From positions 40,856,037 to 40,920,036 of the forward strand of contig CM043966.1 of the NCBI GenBank assembly GCA_014529385.2: a stretch of DNA of 64,000 bases, written 5' to 3'. Every line of letters starts with the position of its first letter. The stretch's first letter is position 1. The notes under the pieces were generated by a model. It saw only the letters and a list, made by a program, of their open reading frames with translations. It ran no database searches and was not told where the DNA came from. This DNA is from Adiantum capillus-veneris (Eukaryota > Streptophyta > Polypodiopsida > Polypodiales > Pteridaceae). Position numbers and translations under genes: made by a program. Below are positions 1-11,989 of this stretch, piece by piece.

Positions 1-1530
1 TTCTGAAGAAAAGAAACCAGCTGCTCTGGGTGAGTGGGTGATGATAAAGATACCAGAGCCTGAATCTTGCTCGGGTCGATTCCTTTTGCTGAAATTACAT
101 GACCAAGGAGAGTGACTTTGCTCTCACCAATGTGACACTTGTCCATGTTGAGTTGGTCACCCAAGGTTTGCAGCCTGGTTAAGCCATCATAGACTTTGCT
201 TAAATGAAGGGCTCGTGAGCTATAAATGCAAAAATCATCTATGAAAACCCGTATTGATGTCCCAAAGTAGGATTGGGAAAAAAAAGTCATATAGCGTTGA
301 AACGTGGTCGGGGCGTTAGTGAGGCCAAACGGCATCACTCTGTAGGCAAAACATCCCCAAGGTGTGATGAAGGTTGTCTTCTTCTGATCCTCCTCCGCAA
401 TGCTAATCTGGAAGTATCCTAAGTATCCATTGCAGACTGTGTAGCCTTCGTGACCTGCCACTTCATTGAGTATTTCATCTTGGAATGGGAGGGGAAAGTG
501 GTCCCTCTTCGTGGCTGCATTGATAGGTTTATAATCCACACAGACTCTCCACTTACCTTTTTTTTTTGGTGTGACTACTACTGGGGAGACCCATTCTGAG
601 TCTTCGACAGGATAGATGAAACCTGCTTGTAGCAAACTTCTCACTTCCTTAAGCAATGCCTCTTGTTGGATTACTCCAAGTCTTCTGAGCTTTTGTACTA
701 CGGGTTTACTTCCTTCCTTGAGCTTTATGTGGTGTTGTACTACTGTAATTCCTGTGATCTTATCATAGCCATCAATGAACAAAGTAGTGAAGTTACCTAA
801 CATGGAGACGTACTCCTTCCTTTCTTCATTGGTTAACTCATTTGAGAGCATTTTTTGTAGCTTACCTGCATCCTCCAAGGACTGCATATCTGATGATCCC
901 TCTTGGTTTTCCGAGGTTGCTTCAGATTGTGTTAATCTATTTGGGTCTTTAAGAATGACTCCCATTACTTCAATGCTACTGTCACTTCCGTCGGTGGTGG
1001 TCGTCTCTTCTCCTAAGGTAGACGAGTAGTCGCTGGTGGACTCGTCTTCTGAAGCCTCCAAGATCATGTTGTGCTGCTTTCCAGACCTCATGTCGTAGAA
1101 TATGTACTTCCCTTTAGCATCCTTCATCTGGATCATCCCGGTGCTCCAGTCTTGTTTAGCTTCCATAGCCATAAGCCAAGGCCTTCCAAGAATGATGGGG
1201 TAGCCCTCCCCTTTGTGTGGCATGACGAAGATGTCTACCTCCACTTCTGTATTAAATGCTTTTACTTTGACCGCATTTACAATGCCTACGCATTTCACTC
1301 TTACATTGTTTGCCATCTTGGCTCGGCAGGGTGCCGGCCTACTTACCTCTAGACCTAGATGGTGCATCATCTTTTCACTCATGATGCATATTTGCGTGCC
1401 ACCATCTATGTAGACGTTTGAAATCCGTTGCCCCTTGATGTGAGCGTCCATGGTTGGCAGGATGTCCTCGAGATCCCTCCCAGAGATAGCCTCAGCTATC
1501 CTGGGTCTTGATTTCTTGGTACTTACCATT
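1..1530 (-). CDS. Element Z pol: retropepsin and reverse transcriptase, partial
   Basis: Read on the minus strand, the frame appears open from about 1530 to the window edge. The retropepsin lies at about 1440-1100 with active-site motif YIDGGTQ (the D-G-G variant) and the later hydrophobic-Gly motif PIILGRPW. A Thr/Ser/Glu-rich linker follows, then the RT domain: EWVSPVVVTPKKKGKWRVC near 600-540, MPFGLTNAP near 330 and the catalytic FIDDFCIYS near 245-220. Two adjacent Asp residues are retained. RT copies genomic RNA to cDNA in the particle and the protease matures Gag-Pol. The end is missing only because of the window edge. The left boundary of the ORF is approximate. Confidence 0.8.
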
Positions 1531-1663
1531 TTCGTCCATTGCCTCCTCATTCTGGGTGGAAGGGGGAGTAATTGGGGCCAAGTTATCTTCGAGCCCTGCA
1601 TTAACACATCCTGAACTAAGTCATAGGGTTTTGCATACTTATCTAGTGAGAAATCCACGATAT

Positions 1664-4123
1664 CTATCTTCCGCCGTGGTTTAGTGCTTGCTTGCTAGAC
1701 TCCGCCTTCCCTTTCATCCTTTCTTCTCTTTGATATGCCTCCTCGTGCCTCACACACTTCACTCCCATAGCATCCACTTCTTCTACCTTCGCTTTTCCTT
1801 TGTGCTTCTCTCGAGCTGATTCTTCTACCTTCACCTTCCCTTTAGCCTCTAAGCTAATAACACTCACCGCTTGGTTCACAGCAAGTGGTGGGGGGGTAGT
1901 GGCGGAATGAGAGGTTGGGATGGTGGTTGTTGTTGTACAGGTGGTCGAAGGATTTGTACCGGTGGGATTGGTCCTGGCTGCCTAGGTGGTGGTGGTCTTG
2001 CTCTTGGCGGAGAGATATGATTCTGTCTCCCCCTTCTATTGAAATTCTACCTCCTAGGGTTGTGGGCAGTAGTACATTCCATGGCCATCTTCCCTCAGTT
2101 GTAACAGTGGTACTCTGGGTTCTGCCTTCATTTTCCCCTTCCTTGTTCTGGGTTTCTTCCAGATGCATGCCCTTGCTGCACCAGATGCACAGATAAACTC
2201 TCTAGTTGGGTGGTGATGCCACTCAGCAGGTCTTGTTGTTCTTCTGATGCCTCCTGCAGTTGGACTCTATGATTGGTTGTTGCAGCCACTGGGGTTGGTC
2301 GGGCCGATCTTGTTTCCTCTAATCGTTTACTCTTGCTTGCATGCGCAGCTTCTTATCTTTAAGGTGGGCTACTTTGAATGCCAACTCATATGTTGCAAGA
2401 AACCTTCCCTTCACCTTCTCTCTAAGCGGCGACCATAGACCAGCAATGAAACGGTCCTTCTTTAGGAAATTAGGTGCTCCTTCGCCTTCCTCTAGTGTGG
2501 CAACCCATCTCTCCCATAAGTCCACAAACTTTGACTCGTAGGTGGCATACTCCAGCAGGCCTCCCTGTTTTAATTCTGTCAGTACCTGCCATAGCTTCTC
2601 CGAGGTTGTGCCTCCACCAAACCTCTTTACAAAAGCAGCCCTTAACACATCCCATGCATTCTTGGTAGCCTGGGGCAATGCATTATACCAGGACTTGGCC
2701 TCTACTTTCATCAATAGAGGAAAAATTCTAAGTCGTGAAACGTCATCTTTGTTGGAGACGACACAAGCAATGTCGAAATCATCCAAAAAGTTGGTGGTGA
2801 GATCCTTTCCCTTCTTTCCACTAAACGTGGGGAAAGAAAACTTGCCATGGTGGTGACTCAGGAAATTACAAACCTTTTTTTTTCTTTTTCTTTCTTTTTT
2901 CTTTTACATCAACAGTAGTGGCTCATAGCGGCTTTTACAGGGGTGGGATGGATAGGTTAAAACAGGATAAAATAGAGACATTAAAGGAATGATGGTAATC
3001 TAATATGGGAAGAATGATAGGGTTCGGGGAATTGAGGATCTCTCTAGTACCGCCGCACCAAATAGGTATATGATCTTCTAGGTAGAAGACTTCCTATCTA
3101 CATAGATATTCACATGCATATGCTGCAGGAATCTGAACGGGAATGCGTCGGTCAGTTTTCCATCATGCACAGAGGGTGGAATACTTACTTATACTCTTAC
3201 CATGCCAGTGTGTTGATGAGTTGGCACATCCACAAGAGGTCGTCGCCTTTCTGGGCTCTACCTTTTCTTCGTTGCTCAGCACGTACGGGGTGATGGAGAC
3301 GCGTCTGACCACTCCCAGCCTCTTGGCTAAGAGCAATTGCAAGTAATTTCCGTAACTCGTCTAAGAGCATGAATTCTACTCCATTCAGTTGCAACTCGTC
3401 TCCAGCCCACTGGGTTTCTCCCATGGTAGAGAGCTTCTTCAGGTAAGTTGTACAGGGAGAGGAGGAGGTCCTCCACTCGCTTCCCAAAACAGCGAAACAG
3501 TAGCCGAACCACTCTTCCTAGGACATGGGAATCTTCTTACCACTTCTTCTTTTGGATGAGGATTGGTAGGCGTCGTGCAAATTGGTAGGCGACCTTTTCA
3601 CCGCTTAGCTTCGGATGACTTCTTCTTGACAAAGTAGATACACCGGCTTTTTGAGCTTGAGCACTTGCTTGGCTAGATGCTTCTCCCTTCGGGGTCATCT
3701 GTTTTCAGACTGGCTTATCTTTCTCCTTACCTTTGGCTCGAGCAGCCCCTTTGGCCACTTTGGAGTTATATCTTTGACTGTTGTTTCTTTTGGGAAAAGC
3801 GTTCTTCATTTGCTTCCCTTCCTTGACGTGAATGATTTCTTCACGATGAATGTCGATGTAGATGACTTCAGCCCTTTTGCTGCCTTCATTTGCTGGCATC
3901 ATTGGACAGTGTGCTTGGTTGACAACAGTGGTGGCACTTCACCAATCTCCCACCTGATGCTTTCAATTATAGTTAGAACGAGCGACACGGATGGAGAATT
4001 TACCTCTTTGAATGTTGATGACACTGCAGCTGGTAGTAGCCCCTCAATGAAGGCACCTAGTGCCTCCTTCGTCTCCTCTTCTTCCGTCCTCTAGTTAGAA
4101 AATTCCTTCAGCCACTCGTCCAT
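1664..4123 (-). pseudogene. Element Z gag, degraded
   Basis: A Met codon at 4123 on the minus strand lies 55 bases after the PBS and begins MDEWLKEFSN, followed at once by a stop, so the gene is already broken at its start. The best-preserved part is 2786-2319, a capsid-like retrotransposon gag domain (motifs AKSWYNALP, AFVKRFGG, LWERWVATLEEGEG, DRFIAGL). Around 2110-2070 there is a remnant of a CCHC zinc knuckle with one Cys codon now a stop and spacing lost. A Lys/Glu-rich tail lies at 1879-1664. Several frames must be combined, so it is a pseudogene. A low-complexity T/C tract at 2874-2908 may be an insertion. Confidence 0.65.
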
Positions 4124-4180
4124 GATTGATAGTGGGCGTCACTTTCAGCATTGTAAAATGAAGGGTCTTAGAAAAGCCCT

Positions 4181-4198
4181 CCTCAGTGGGGGGCACCA
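4181..4198 (-). promoter_or_regulatory. Element Z primer-binding site
   Basis: Minus-strand TGGTGCCCCCCACTGAGG starts two bases inside the LTR end (CCGTCA then TT). Position and the leading TGG fit a gypsy PBS, where a tRNA 3' end primes minus-strand DNA synthesis. I cannot name the tRNA from sequence alone; it is not the tRNA-Asp type used by A and B. Confidence 0.6.
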
Positions 4199-4200
4199 AA

Positions 4201-4863
4201 TGACGGACGCAAAGCAGACCCCGAACCCCGATGGCCTCTAAAACGACGGGGGCCGAATGGCACGCCTCAAGCTTGCCACGATAAAGTTAAAAGGGGGCAC
4301 CACCTAGCTTTGAGCGGCCAGGACGCAAAACCACGATGATATGAACACCGCAAACTTACACACACACACACAAAGAGAGAGAGATATTTTCAAATGATGA
4401 AAACCCTCGGGGTGTGAGGGTGAATTATTTCAACAATATTTACAAAGTGGCATGCCGTGGTGGTAGAGAGGTAGGGAGAGGAGGTGGTGCAACCTACTTG
4501 GTGTGTTCTCTAAGACGACTCAATGACTGTGAATACTTACTACCAAGAGCGTGCATACGTGTGTGCATCGACCATTGGAGTTGAGAGATGGATGTGGTTC
4601 CCTTAACATGGTGCAATTCCCAAGGCAAACTCAACACACAAGCCCCTCCCCGTGATGGTGATAGTGTCAATCCTTCCACTACACTCTACCAAATGCTTGG
4701 CTCCTCATGAATTGCCCCCCCCCCCCCCCACCCCCGATAGTGACCTCTCAATACAATTTATAGGTGTTGGCTGCTTGGATTATGGTAATCCCAGTGTGGT
4801 TAGGGTAAGCTTAATCGGGGAGACAAAGCAAGTGGTGGGCCTGGTGTGGTTGACCTTGCTTTG
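4201..4863 (-). repeat. Element Z 5' LTR, proximal part (split by A)
   Basis: The plus-strand sequence begins TGACGG next to the PBS, i.e. the minus-strand LTR ends in CCGTCA. A minus-strand TATAAAT box lies at 4762-4756, giving R/U5 of roughly 530 bases. A poly-C run occurs near 4707-4731 and a (CA)n(GA)n stretch at 4354-4384. The distal U3 should resume at 24085, beyond element A; its outer end could not be located. Confidence 0.6.
4859..4863. repeat. Target-site duplication of element A, left copy (CTTTG)
   Basis: CTTTG immediately precedes the LTR end TGTTAAGG at 4864 and is repeated right after the other LTR at 24080-24084. A 5-bp duplication is the expected footprint of a Ty3/gypsy integrase. 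Confidence 0.9.
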
Positions 4864-5881
<1,018 letters not shown>

Positions 5882-5893
5882 CTCCCCCCCTCC
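5882..5893 (-). promoter_or_regulatory. Element A 3' polypurine tract
   Basis: Minus-strand GGAGGGGGGGAG directly abuts the 3' LTR start TGTTGAG. This is the RNase H-resistant primer for plus-strand DNA synthesis. The identical 12-mer recurs internally at 11970-11959. Confidence 0.9.
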
Positions 5894-8800
5894 GCGTTCA
5901 TGTCGTCCCTGACATGACTTTTAGGCTTGATCAATAGAGTCCTATCGTCTTGAGCATCTGCAAATGTGATTCGTAGCGTAGGTTGCCGATGGTCAAGGTT
6001 GGGCCGAATATTTTGCTTTCGTGAGTGAAAAAGCCGGTGTAGAAAGCGTTCTTCGAATGTTTGCATGTGGAAGCTAGGCAAAAACATAATTCTTTGGTAT
6101 AAGAGATGTAACACCTTTGGTGATGGCTGCAATGAAAGATCATACACCATATCTGTCACTGTGTCGGCCGTCGATAGTAGACTCGAGGTCGTGGCTTTAT
6201 CTGGCGCGAACACTTCAATGCATGCTAAGAGAGTCCTGCAGATTTTCTTTAGCATCTGACACGAAAGGTCAGGAGAGCCAGTAAAGAGTTTGATGGTGCC
6301 CGTTAGGGTTTTCACCATGTAGGCTTTACCTATTCTCTCTCCTGCCTTTGGTCCTGGCATCCTTGGGTAATTAAGCCAATTTGGCTTCTTTTCTGCAATC
6401 CTGCCATGCTCTTTCCAGCTTCTGACTCTTGGCACTGGGCAGAAGGTTGCATCCTCCCGAATCTCTTTTGGAGCCTCTACCAAGTAGATGAGGTAGGCTG
6501 GGTATTTGTTCAGCCAACCTTTCCTCCATCTAGGTTGAGAATCTACAATCTTCTTTGATTGTTCATCCTTTGTGATGTTGCCTTCATAAAGAGCGACATA
6601 CTGCTCCTCCTCTATTCTCTTTTTCGTCTTTATCACTTCAAATTTCATCAGAGGGAAAGGCAGGCTTGGTTGCATCCACTCTTCATGGAGCACTTTTGTG
6701 TCTAAACCTTGAAGTCTAATGGAAATGAGGAGTCTCCTTTCCCATTCCATTTCCGCCTTGGCACTTTCCTCTGTTGACTTTTCTATTTGGTCCTGGAGCC
6801 TTCGTTCTTCTTCTTCAGAGATTCCTGAAGTTGAGGCCACTTCTTGAACTGGGGCTGGATCTTCAATTGTGGTTGCCTCTCCAGTTTCTGGTAGCTCTAT
6901 GGCTGCTCCCCTGCTTCTTCTTGTGGTGGCTCTGTTTCTCTTCTTTGTTGCTCTTGGAGGTCTTGGAGCTGTTTGCGGAGGGCCTCATTTTCTGTCCTTA
7001 GTGTTTGGTTTTCTGATGTGAGCCTCTCCTCTGCAGCCAATGATCCCTCCGCCATGTGCAACCTTTGCACTTGCTCTAACCTCAGCTCTCTTTGCAGACT
7101 TCTGACCTGATCTTCCAGAAGAGCTGGTACGAGGGCTCCCTCTTGTTCTGTTTCCTGCTTTAGCTCTAGGTTGGTCCTTGTCTCGTGATTTCCTTTCTTG
7201 AAGTTCGACTCTTTCCCTTAGCTCAATGAGCTCATCCTTGGCTGCCTCCAGCTCATCTTCTATTCGCTCCTTTGCTTCCTGGAACTTGTTACCTCTCTTG
7301 AAGCTTCGGCTAGTTGGAGTATCAAGCCGTCCCCTTTTTCTGCGTCGTAGAGTGATGCTTTATGACTTTCAGATTCAGTCATAGCATTCTCTAACTTCTT
7401 CTGCAACTCTGCTTCCTTTTGTTTTGCTGTCTCAAGTGCTACTTCCTTTGCTCTGGATCTTTCTTTAATCTTGCTGAGCAGTTCATGCACCATGTGCATG
7501 TCTTTTTCAATCTTCATCTGTCAACTTGACAGCTCTTCTGCCACCACCTCCAATGGCTTCGGCTCGTCCATTTTTTCTTCACTCTCCATTGTAACCCTTT
7601 GTCTTTTCTTTCGTCCCTTTCCCGATCATCTTGTTTCCGTAGGGATATCCCATAAACTGCCTCCACCAGGCCTCTTCTTCACTGTATCCGATCGCTACCA
7701 GATCCTCATAATCATCTTTCTTTTGCTGAACTGGATCTATCTCTTTTCCTTGGTTCCGGCCTCCGGTTTTTCCATAATTTCTGTTTCCATTTCTATTGTG
7801 GTTTCCTCCACAATAATTTCCATCTTCTTCGGGCTTGGTACAACAGTAAAAGAGGGCTGATTGTCCTCAGTCATCTTGGCTTTCCCCTTGTTTGCTTGCT
7901 CGTCTTTCTCTTGAGGTTCAGTAGACTCATCTACTTTCTTCTTCCCCTTGTCGTCCTTTTGCAGCTCAGCTTTTAAAAGCTGTACTTCCTCTTCAGTATA
8001 AGGCTCGACAGGTTGCTGCTCCAGTATGGCCTCCGACTCCTCAAAGCTCTAATATATTGATCATATTGATCAACATGTGGCCTGCTGAGCTGGTTCCGAC
8101 TTTACTGGGGTCTGGCACCCACATTTCTTCGAAGTCCCCCTTTAGAGCTCTTTCCGCTCTAAACTGCTCCACCAGCCTTTCCATTCTTGCGGCTTTTTGA
8201 CTTTGGTTTGCTTGGGATCGGCCTTCTTCTTCACTTTCTTCTTGAGCGGCTCGTCCACGCCTCCTCAGGTTCTGAAACTATTTCTAGTTTGGCGTGCTCT
8301 TGTGGACGCCCTCTTGGATACTTCTTGCTGTTCTTCCTCCTCATCGGCTTCTCTAAGCCACTCATTTTGGGAGGGAAATCTGTGGCCCTTGATCCCTAGC
8401 TCCAATAGCTTCATAAGCTATTCTTGTTAGGATTTCTCCTCCTCCTATGTACTTTGGCTTCTGGTTGTGCATGGCGATTACTTGCTCGTGGATGTATTGA
8501 GCATAATTCACCTCCTTTGGCATGTTGCTCTTCAGTGCCCATGTGATGGTTGCAATGGCATGGGTGGTGTATATACTTCTTCTGCGGTCTTTTACTGCAC
8601 ACATGGAAAAACTGGTTGTATAATCGGCAAAGGGTTGCCGCTCGTTGATCTGCCATATCTCCGTAGGTTGTATTTTGTTTCTTGATCCATAGACCTCTAT
8701 GGCCTCCCTTCTTTCTCTGACAGAACTCCCTTTGTTGTGCAGCTTCAATGCATCTGCAATGACTGTGGAGTGATCTGTACTTCAACTGTTTCTCCATCCA

Positions 8801-9176
8801 TGGCTGTCAACGTGGCTTTCCCATCCTTCTGAATGGATGTTGCCAACTCATACACTCTTCTTGTGTCTACACCTGATGGTCTCGAGGTGAAGAACCTGTG
8901 TAAGTCAGCCTTTCCAGGTATCTGCTTATGTTCTCTGATCTGCTATAATCCACTAATTCTCGTGGGATCATAGGTACATCGACCGATTGCCCTTGAGGAT
9001 CTCTGAAAGTCCCCTGGTAGATCTTTATTCCCTCTTTTTCTAGTACTCTGCTTCCTCCACCCAAGTCTTGGTTGGCTTGAGGGTTTCTGTTGGAATATCA
9101 AAAGGTTCTGCTTCTGCAAGAGCATCCTTGATGGTTGGTCTTTTTTCTTAGTTGCCGATGACTTAGCGGAATCCAT
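5890..9176 (-). pseudogene. Element A ORF2: large coiled-coil protein in the env position, frameshifted
   Basis: ORF2 begins with ATG at 9176 in GGATCCATGG and would span about 1090 codons to the PPT. The N-terminal part (9064-8362) matches ORF2 of element B across several frames (IKIYQG, MIPREL, AIATITWA, YIHEQVIAMHNQKP). A Lys/Glu-rich region and a long heptad-type coiled coil follow (clear at 7517-7260), then a C-terminal globular-looking domain open at 6840-5725 (motifs SQPRWRKGWLNKYPAYLIYL, EKKPNWLNYPRMPGPKAGE). That frame runs through the PPT into the LTR. I see no signal peptide or transmembrane segment, so it does not look like an envelope protein. Its N-terminal pattern resembles the env-position ORF of Athila-type elements, but this is only a resemblance. 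At least four frameshifts are needed. Confidence 0.7.
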
Positions 9177-9181
9177 GGATC

Positions 9182-9206
9182 CTGTAACTCCAATTTCAGA
9201 AGTTAG
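9182..9206 (-). promoter_or_regulatory. Candidate branch point and 3' splice site before element A ORF2
   Basis: On the minus strand CTAAC (9206-9202) is followed about 21 bases later by ACAG at 9185-9182, five bases before the ORF2 ATG. Element B has the same arrangement: CTAAC at 56197-56201 and ACAG ending 56223, again five bases before ATG. CTAAC fits the plant branch-point consensus. The pyrimidine tract is weak, so splicing is inference. Confidence 0.4.
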
Positions 9207-9342
9207 CGTCTTTTTAGTACTGAAAGCCGAAATGAAGCTTTTAACTATTCAAATGACTTGAAAATTGAAACATGAGCTATTCAGGGCCTAAGGATGCAAT
9301 GTAGGTGAAAAAATATGCAAACTGGGCTCAAAAACATGCTTG

Positions 9343-10352
9343 AGACATCATACGCGTATGATGTCTTTTGTGTCAGAATGACTTCATATTGGTTGTGCTT
9401 GTAGGTGATAGTGTATACATGAGTGTCATATGCTTGGATTTGAGTTTGGATCCCATTTGGTCAAGTTTTGGCCAGTTTAGTCCAGTTCAGGCTCTTGGCA
9501 AAATTTTGAAAGGGAAATGGATTTTATGATCCAAATTGGGTAAAACTTGGTGGATTCACCTTCAAATGGCATGTAGAACACTTCTGTTTGGTGGTTGAAG
9601 CCCTGAGGTGCCAAAATCACATAGTGAGACATCATACGCGTATGATGTCTTTTAGTGCATTTTTGGACCAATTTTCTCTATAAGCTTGGTTTTGGCTTTA
9701 GATAGGCTTATTCAGTGGATTTATCAAGTTTGGATAGAATTTGGACTAAAAATGGCTCTGGAGACATCATACGCGTATGATGTCTTTTTCATCAATTTTT
9801 CATGGGATTGGTTCTGTGGACTCTCCATGTGCTAGTGAAGGACTGTTTATACTCAAATCTTGGTTTGGACTTGAAGATGTTGGATTTGGGACAAAAATAG
9901 GCTTTGTATGAAGGATTTTCTCTAATTGGGCTAATGGGGTGATCCACTTGACCAAATGGTTCCAAACTTCATATGTAGCATGTATTAGATATATATAATG
10001 GATGTATGATGACAAATGAGCATTTTTGGCTCTGTAAGTGCAAATAGACATCATACGCGTATGATGTCTTTTGTGTCAAAATGGTGCTTTTTGGTTCCAG
10101 ATAGCTTGTAGATGTGTTAATCAACAATCCTACAAAGTTTCAATGAGTTTGGAGTTATTTTGACAAAATTAGGACCAAAAATCAATTTTATGGCCTACTT
10201 TGCGTCTTTTTGGTTTTCCTTGGGTTTCTAACTCCAATTCTCATGATACTTGGTTCATAGGATGTGATTAACATGTGGAATGAGGCTATGCACTCAAATG
10301 TTGAAATGGATGTGAAAATCATGCTGTGAGACATCATACGCGTATGATGTCT
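9343..10352. repeat. Element A palindrome array 2 (five 24-bp dyads upstream of ORF2)
   Basis: Five identical perfect palindromes lie at 9343-9366, 9627-9650, 9762-9785, 10046-10069 and 10329-10352. Each is AGACATCATACG followed by its exact reverse complement, with central ACGCGT. Start-to-start steps are 284, 135, 284 and 283 bases. The flanking sequences are only loosely similar (recurring CAAA-TGG and AAACTTG pieces), so the dyads are far better conserved than the units carrying them. The array ends about 170 bases before the ORF2 ATG. Confidence 0.95.
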
Positions 10353-11957
10353 TTTCTTGAAATGTTGGTCTTTTTGTGCAAAGAATGCTTTGTGCTAGTG
10401 CCCTAAGCCCTGCTAACTAGTTTTCAACTTAAAAAGTCATCAGTTTAGCTAAAAAGCCCCCTTATAGGCATTTCAGTCTCCGAAGTCGTCTTTTTGCCTT
10501 GGAGTTGAATTTCTTCAACTTTTCTTCTTGAGAGTTGCATTTCCAGCTCATTGGATATGTTGTGAAGCCATCCAGTTGGTTGAACTTGACTTTGGCTCCC
10601 CGTTCTCCATCTTTCTCCATTTGGTTGCCCGAAAGCGTCTTTTTCACCATCGGTAAGTGAATCAGCTTTCTTTTGGGTTTTGCTTGCAAACATAAGTCAT
10701 CCATGTATAGTTTGAAACTGCTTGTGAAGTTTCATGTCATTTGGTCGTCAATTTTAGCCGTTATGCCAAAATGACGCTTTGTGTGTCCGCAGCCGAATCG
10801 GTTGTTCCGACCTACTTTTGGTGATCAAACCTGGAGATACTCCATGGTTGCATTGCCCTCGATGTTGTTAAGCTCCTGAGAAGTTTTGTGTCGTTCCGAC
10901 AACTTTTTCTGTTTGCCTCTTGCAGGCTCTGTTGACCTAGGGTTTTTTTCAGTCGTTCTTTCTCGAGCTTTGAGTGCTAGAAACTCATCTTCTATGTTAG
11001 GGTAACCCACCTCTAAGTTCTTGCAAGGTTTGGTTAGGCGGTTGTGCCCCTACCTAGCGTTCTTCCCCATTCCCCGTCTGCTCTTGTTTCTTGGTTTTGG
11101 TGAGTTTTCGCGACAAAAGTTAACGATAAGCATCAAAAGCTTATGGCAACGAGTCTACCTCTCATGTCTGGTGTCCTCTGAGCTCTCGTAGCAGTCGTAG
11201 AAGGCGGTAGAAGGTCGGATGCTCCTGTGTGCTCTTTGCTCTCTCCAAGAAGGTAATAGTGGAAATGAGCTTGATAGTGAAGTGAAAAATACTTAACTTC
11301 GGGCTTCCCGGATCACTTGTTACCAAATTTGACATGTGCTCCTATCTCGTCGTGAAATGCACTTTAGGATTTGAAATTTCTCAATTTGGACTCCGTTTGA
11401 CCTGTTTCTGAGAAATCTGTCCACTTTGCCAAAATTCTGTCATTTCGGGCTTTCCGCAACTTTTTCAGAATTGTACCCCATTTTTACCTGGGTTGCCCTT
11501 GTCATTAGGATCATCACCGTCTATTCTTTTCTTTTTTTCCGATCTCATTTCACCTGCTTTTTATTTTTTCTTTTATTTTTATTAAGAAAATCATAAAAAA
11601 AAAGGAAAATAGCAAATTGAAGCCAAAAAATTCCAAACATACACGATAAATAGCTGGTAACCCTGTGTATATGAATATACACTTCTTTGTGATTTTTGGA
11701 CTTGGATTACCACTTTTTTTCCACTTTTTAGCTCCAAAAACACTCTTATTTAGTGATATTTACACATCTAGAGACCCAAATTCATCATTTGATCTCTTCT
11801 TGTTGCAAAACAAGGTATATAAGGGCATAAATATTATCAATATCCGCAATCAAACATAAAAAATTGCAAAATCATGTAAACACTGCCCTTGTAATATAAT
11901 TTTTGTTTTTCTTTGTTTTTTTTTTTCCTTGCTTGGCTGCTTTGTAGCTCCTGTATA
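10353..11957 (-). other. Element A spacer between internal PPT and palindrome array 2
   Basis: No ORF here is convincing. The sequence is AT-rich near 11500-11870 and aligns loosely, by shared short blocks, with element B 53610-55184, so it is an ancestral part of the family. Short ORFs at 10445-11010 have no conserved counterpart in B in the same frame. It could be a leader or promoter region for ORF2. Confidence 0.6.
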
Positions 11958-11970
11958 CCTCCCCCCCTCC
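11958..11970 (-). promoter_or_regulatory. Element A internal polypurine tract (cPPT-like)
   Basis: The minus strand reads GGAGGGGGGGAGG; its first 12 bases are identical to the 3' PPT at 5893-5882. Element B keeps GGAGGGGGGAAGG at 53597-53609 in the same position between pol and ORF2, within a longer conserved block (CGGGAGGACTC-G-CTAGGAGG). An internal PPT could prime a second plus-strand start, as known for lentiviruses and Ty1; that role is inferred. Confidence 0.65.
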
Positions 11971-11989
11971 TAGTCTGAGTCCTCCCGGA

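Larger units (their letters stand above)
1..4863 (-). mobile_element. Ty3/gypsy element Z, 5' portion, interrupted by element A
   Basis: On the minus strand the order is LTR piece (4863-4201), primer-binding site (4198-4181), gag (from 4123), protease (about 1440-1100) and reverse transcriptase (about 760 to the window edge), the canonical Ty3/gypsy order. RNase H, integrase and the 3' LTR lie left of the window. Element A is inserted in the 5' LTR, with CTTTG duplicated on both sides (4859-4863 and 24080-24084), so the rest of this LTR should continue from 24085. Z is a different lineage from A and B: its PBS is not the tRNA-Asp type and its protein sequences are only distantly similar. Confidence 0.85.

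Noticed and set aside
9343-10352. CRISPR-like array of short repeats
   Set aside because: Intervals are 110-265 bases, spacers are related to each other, repeats are full palindromes, and the context is a plant retrotransposon; no cas genes.
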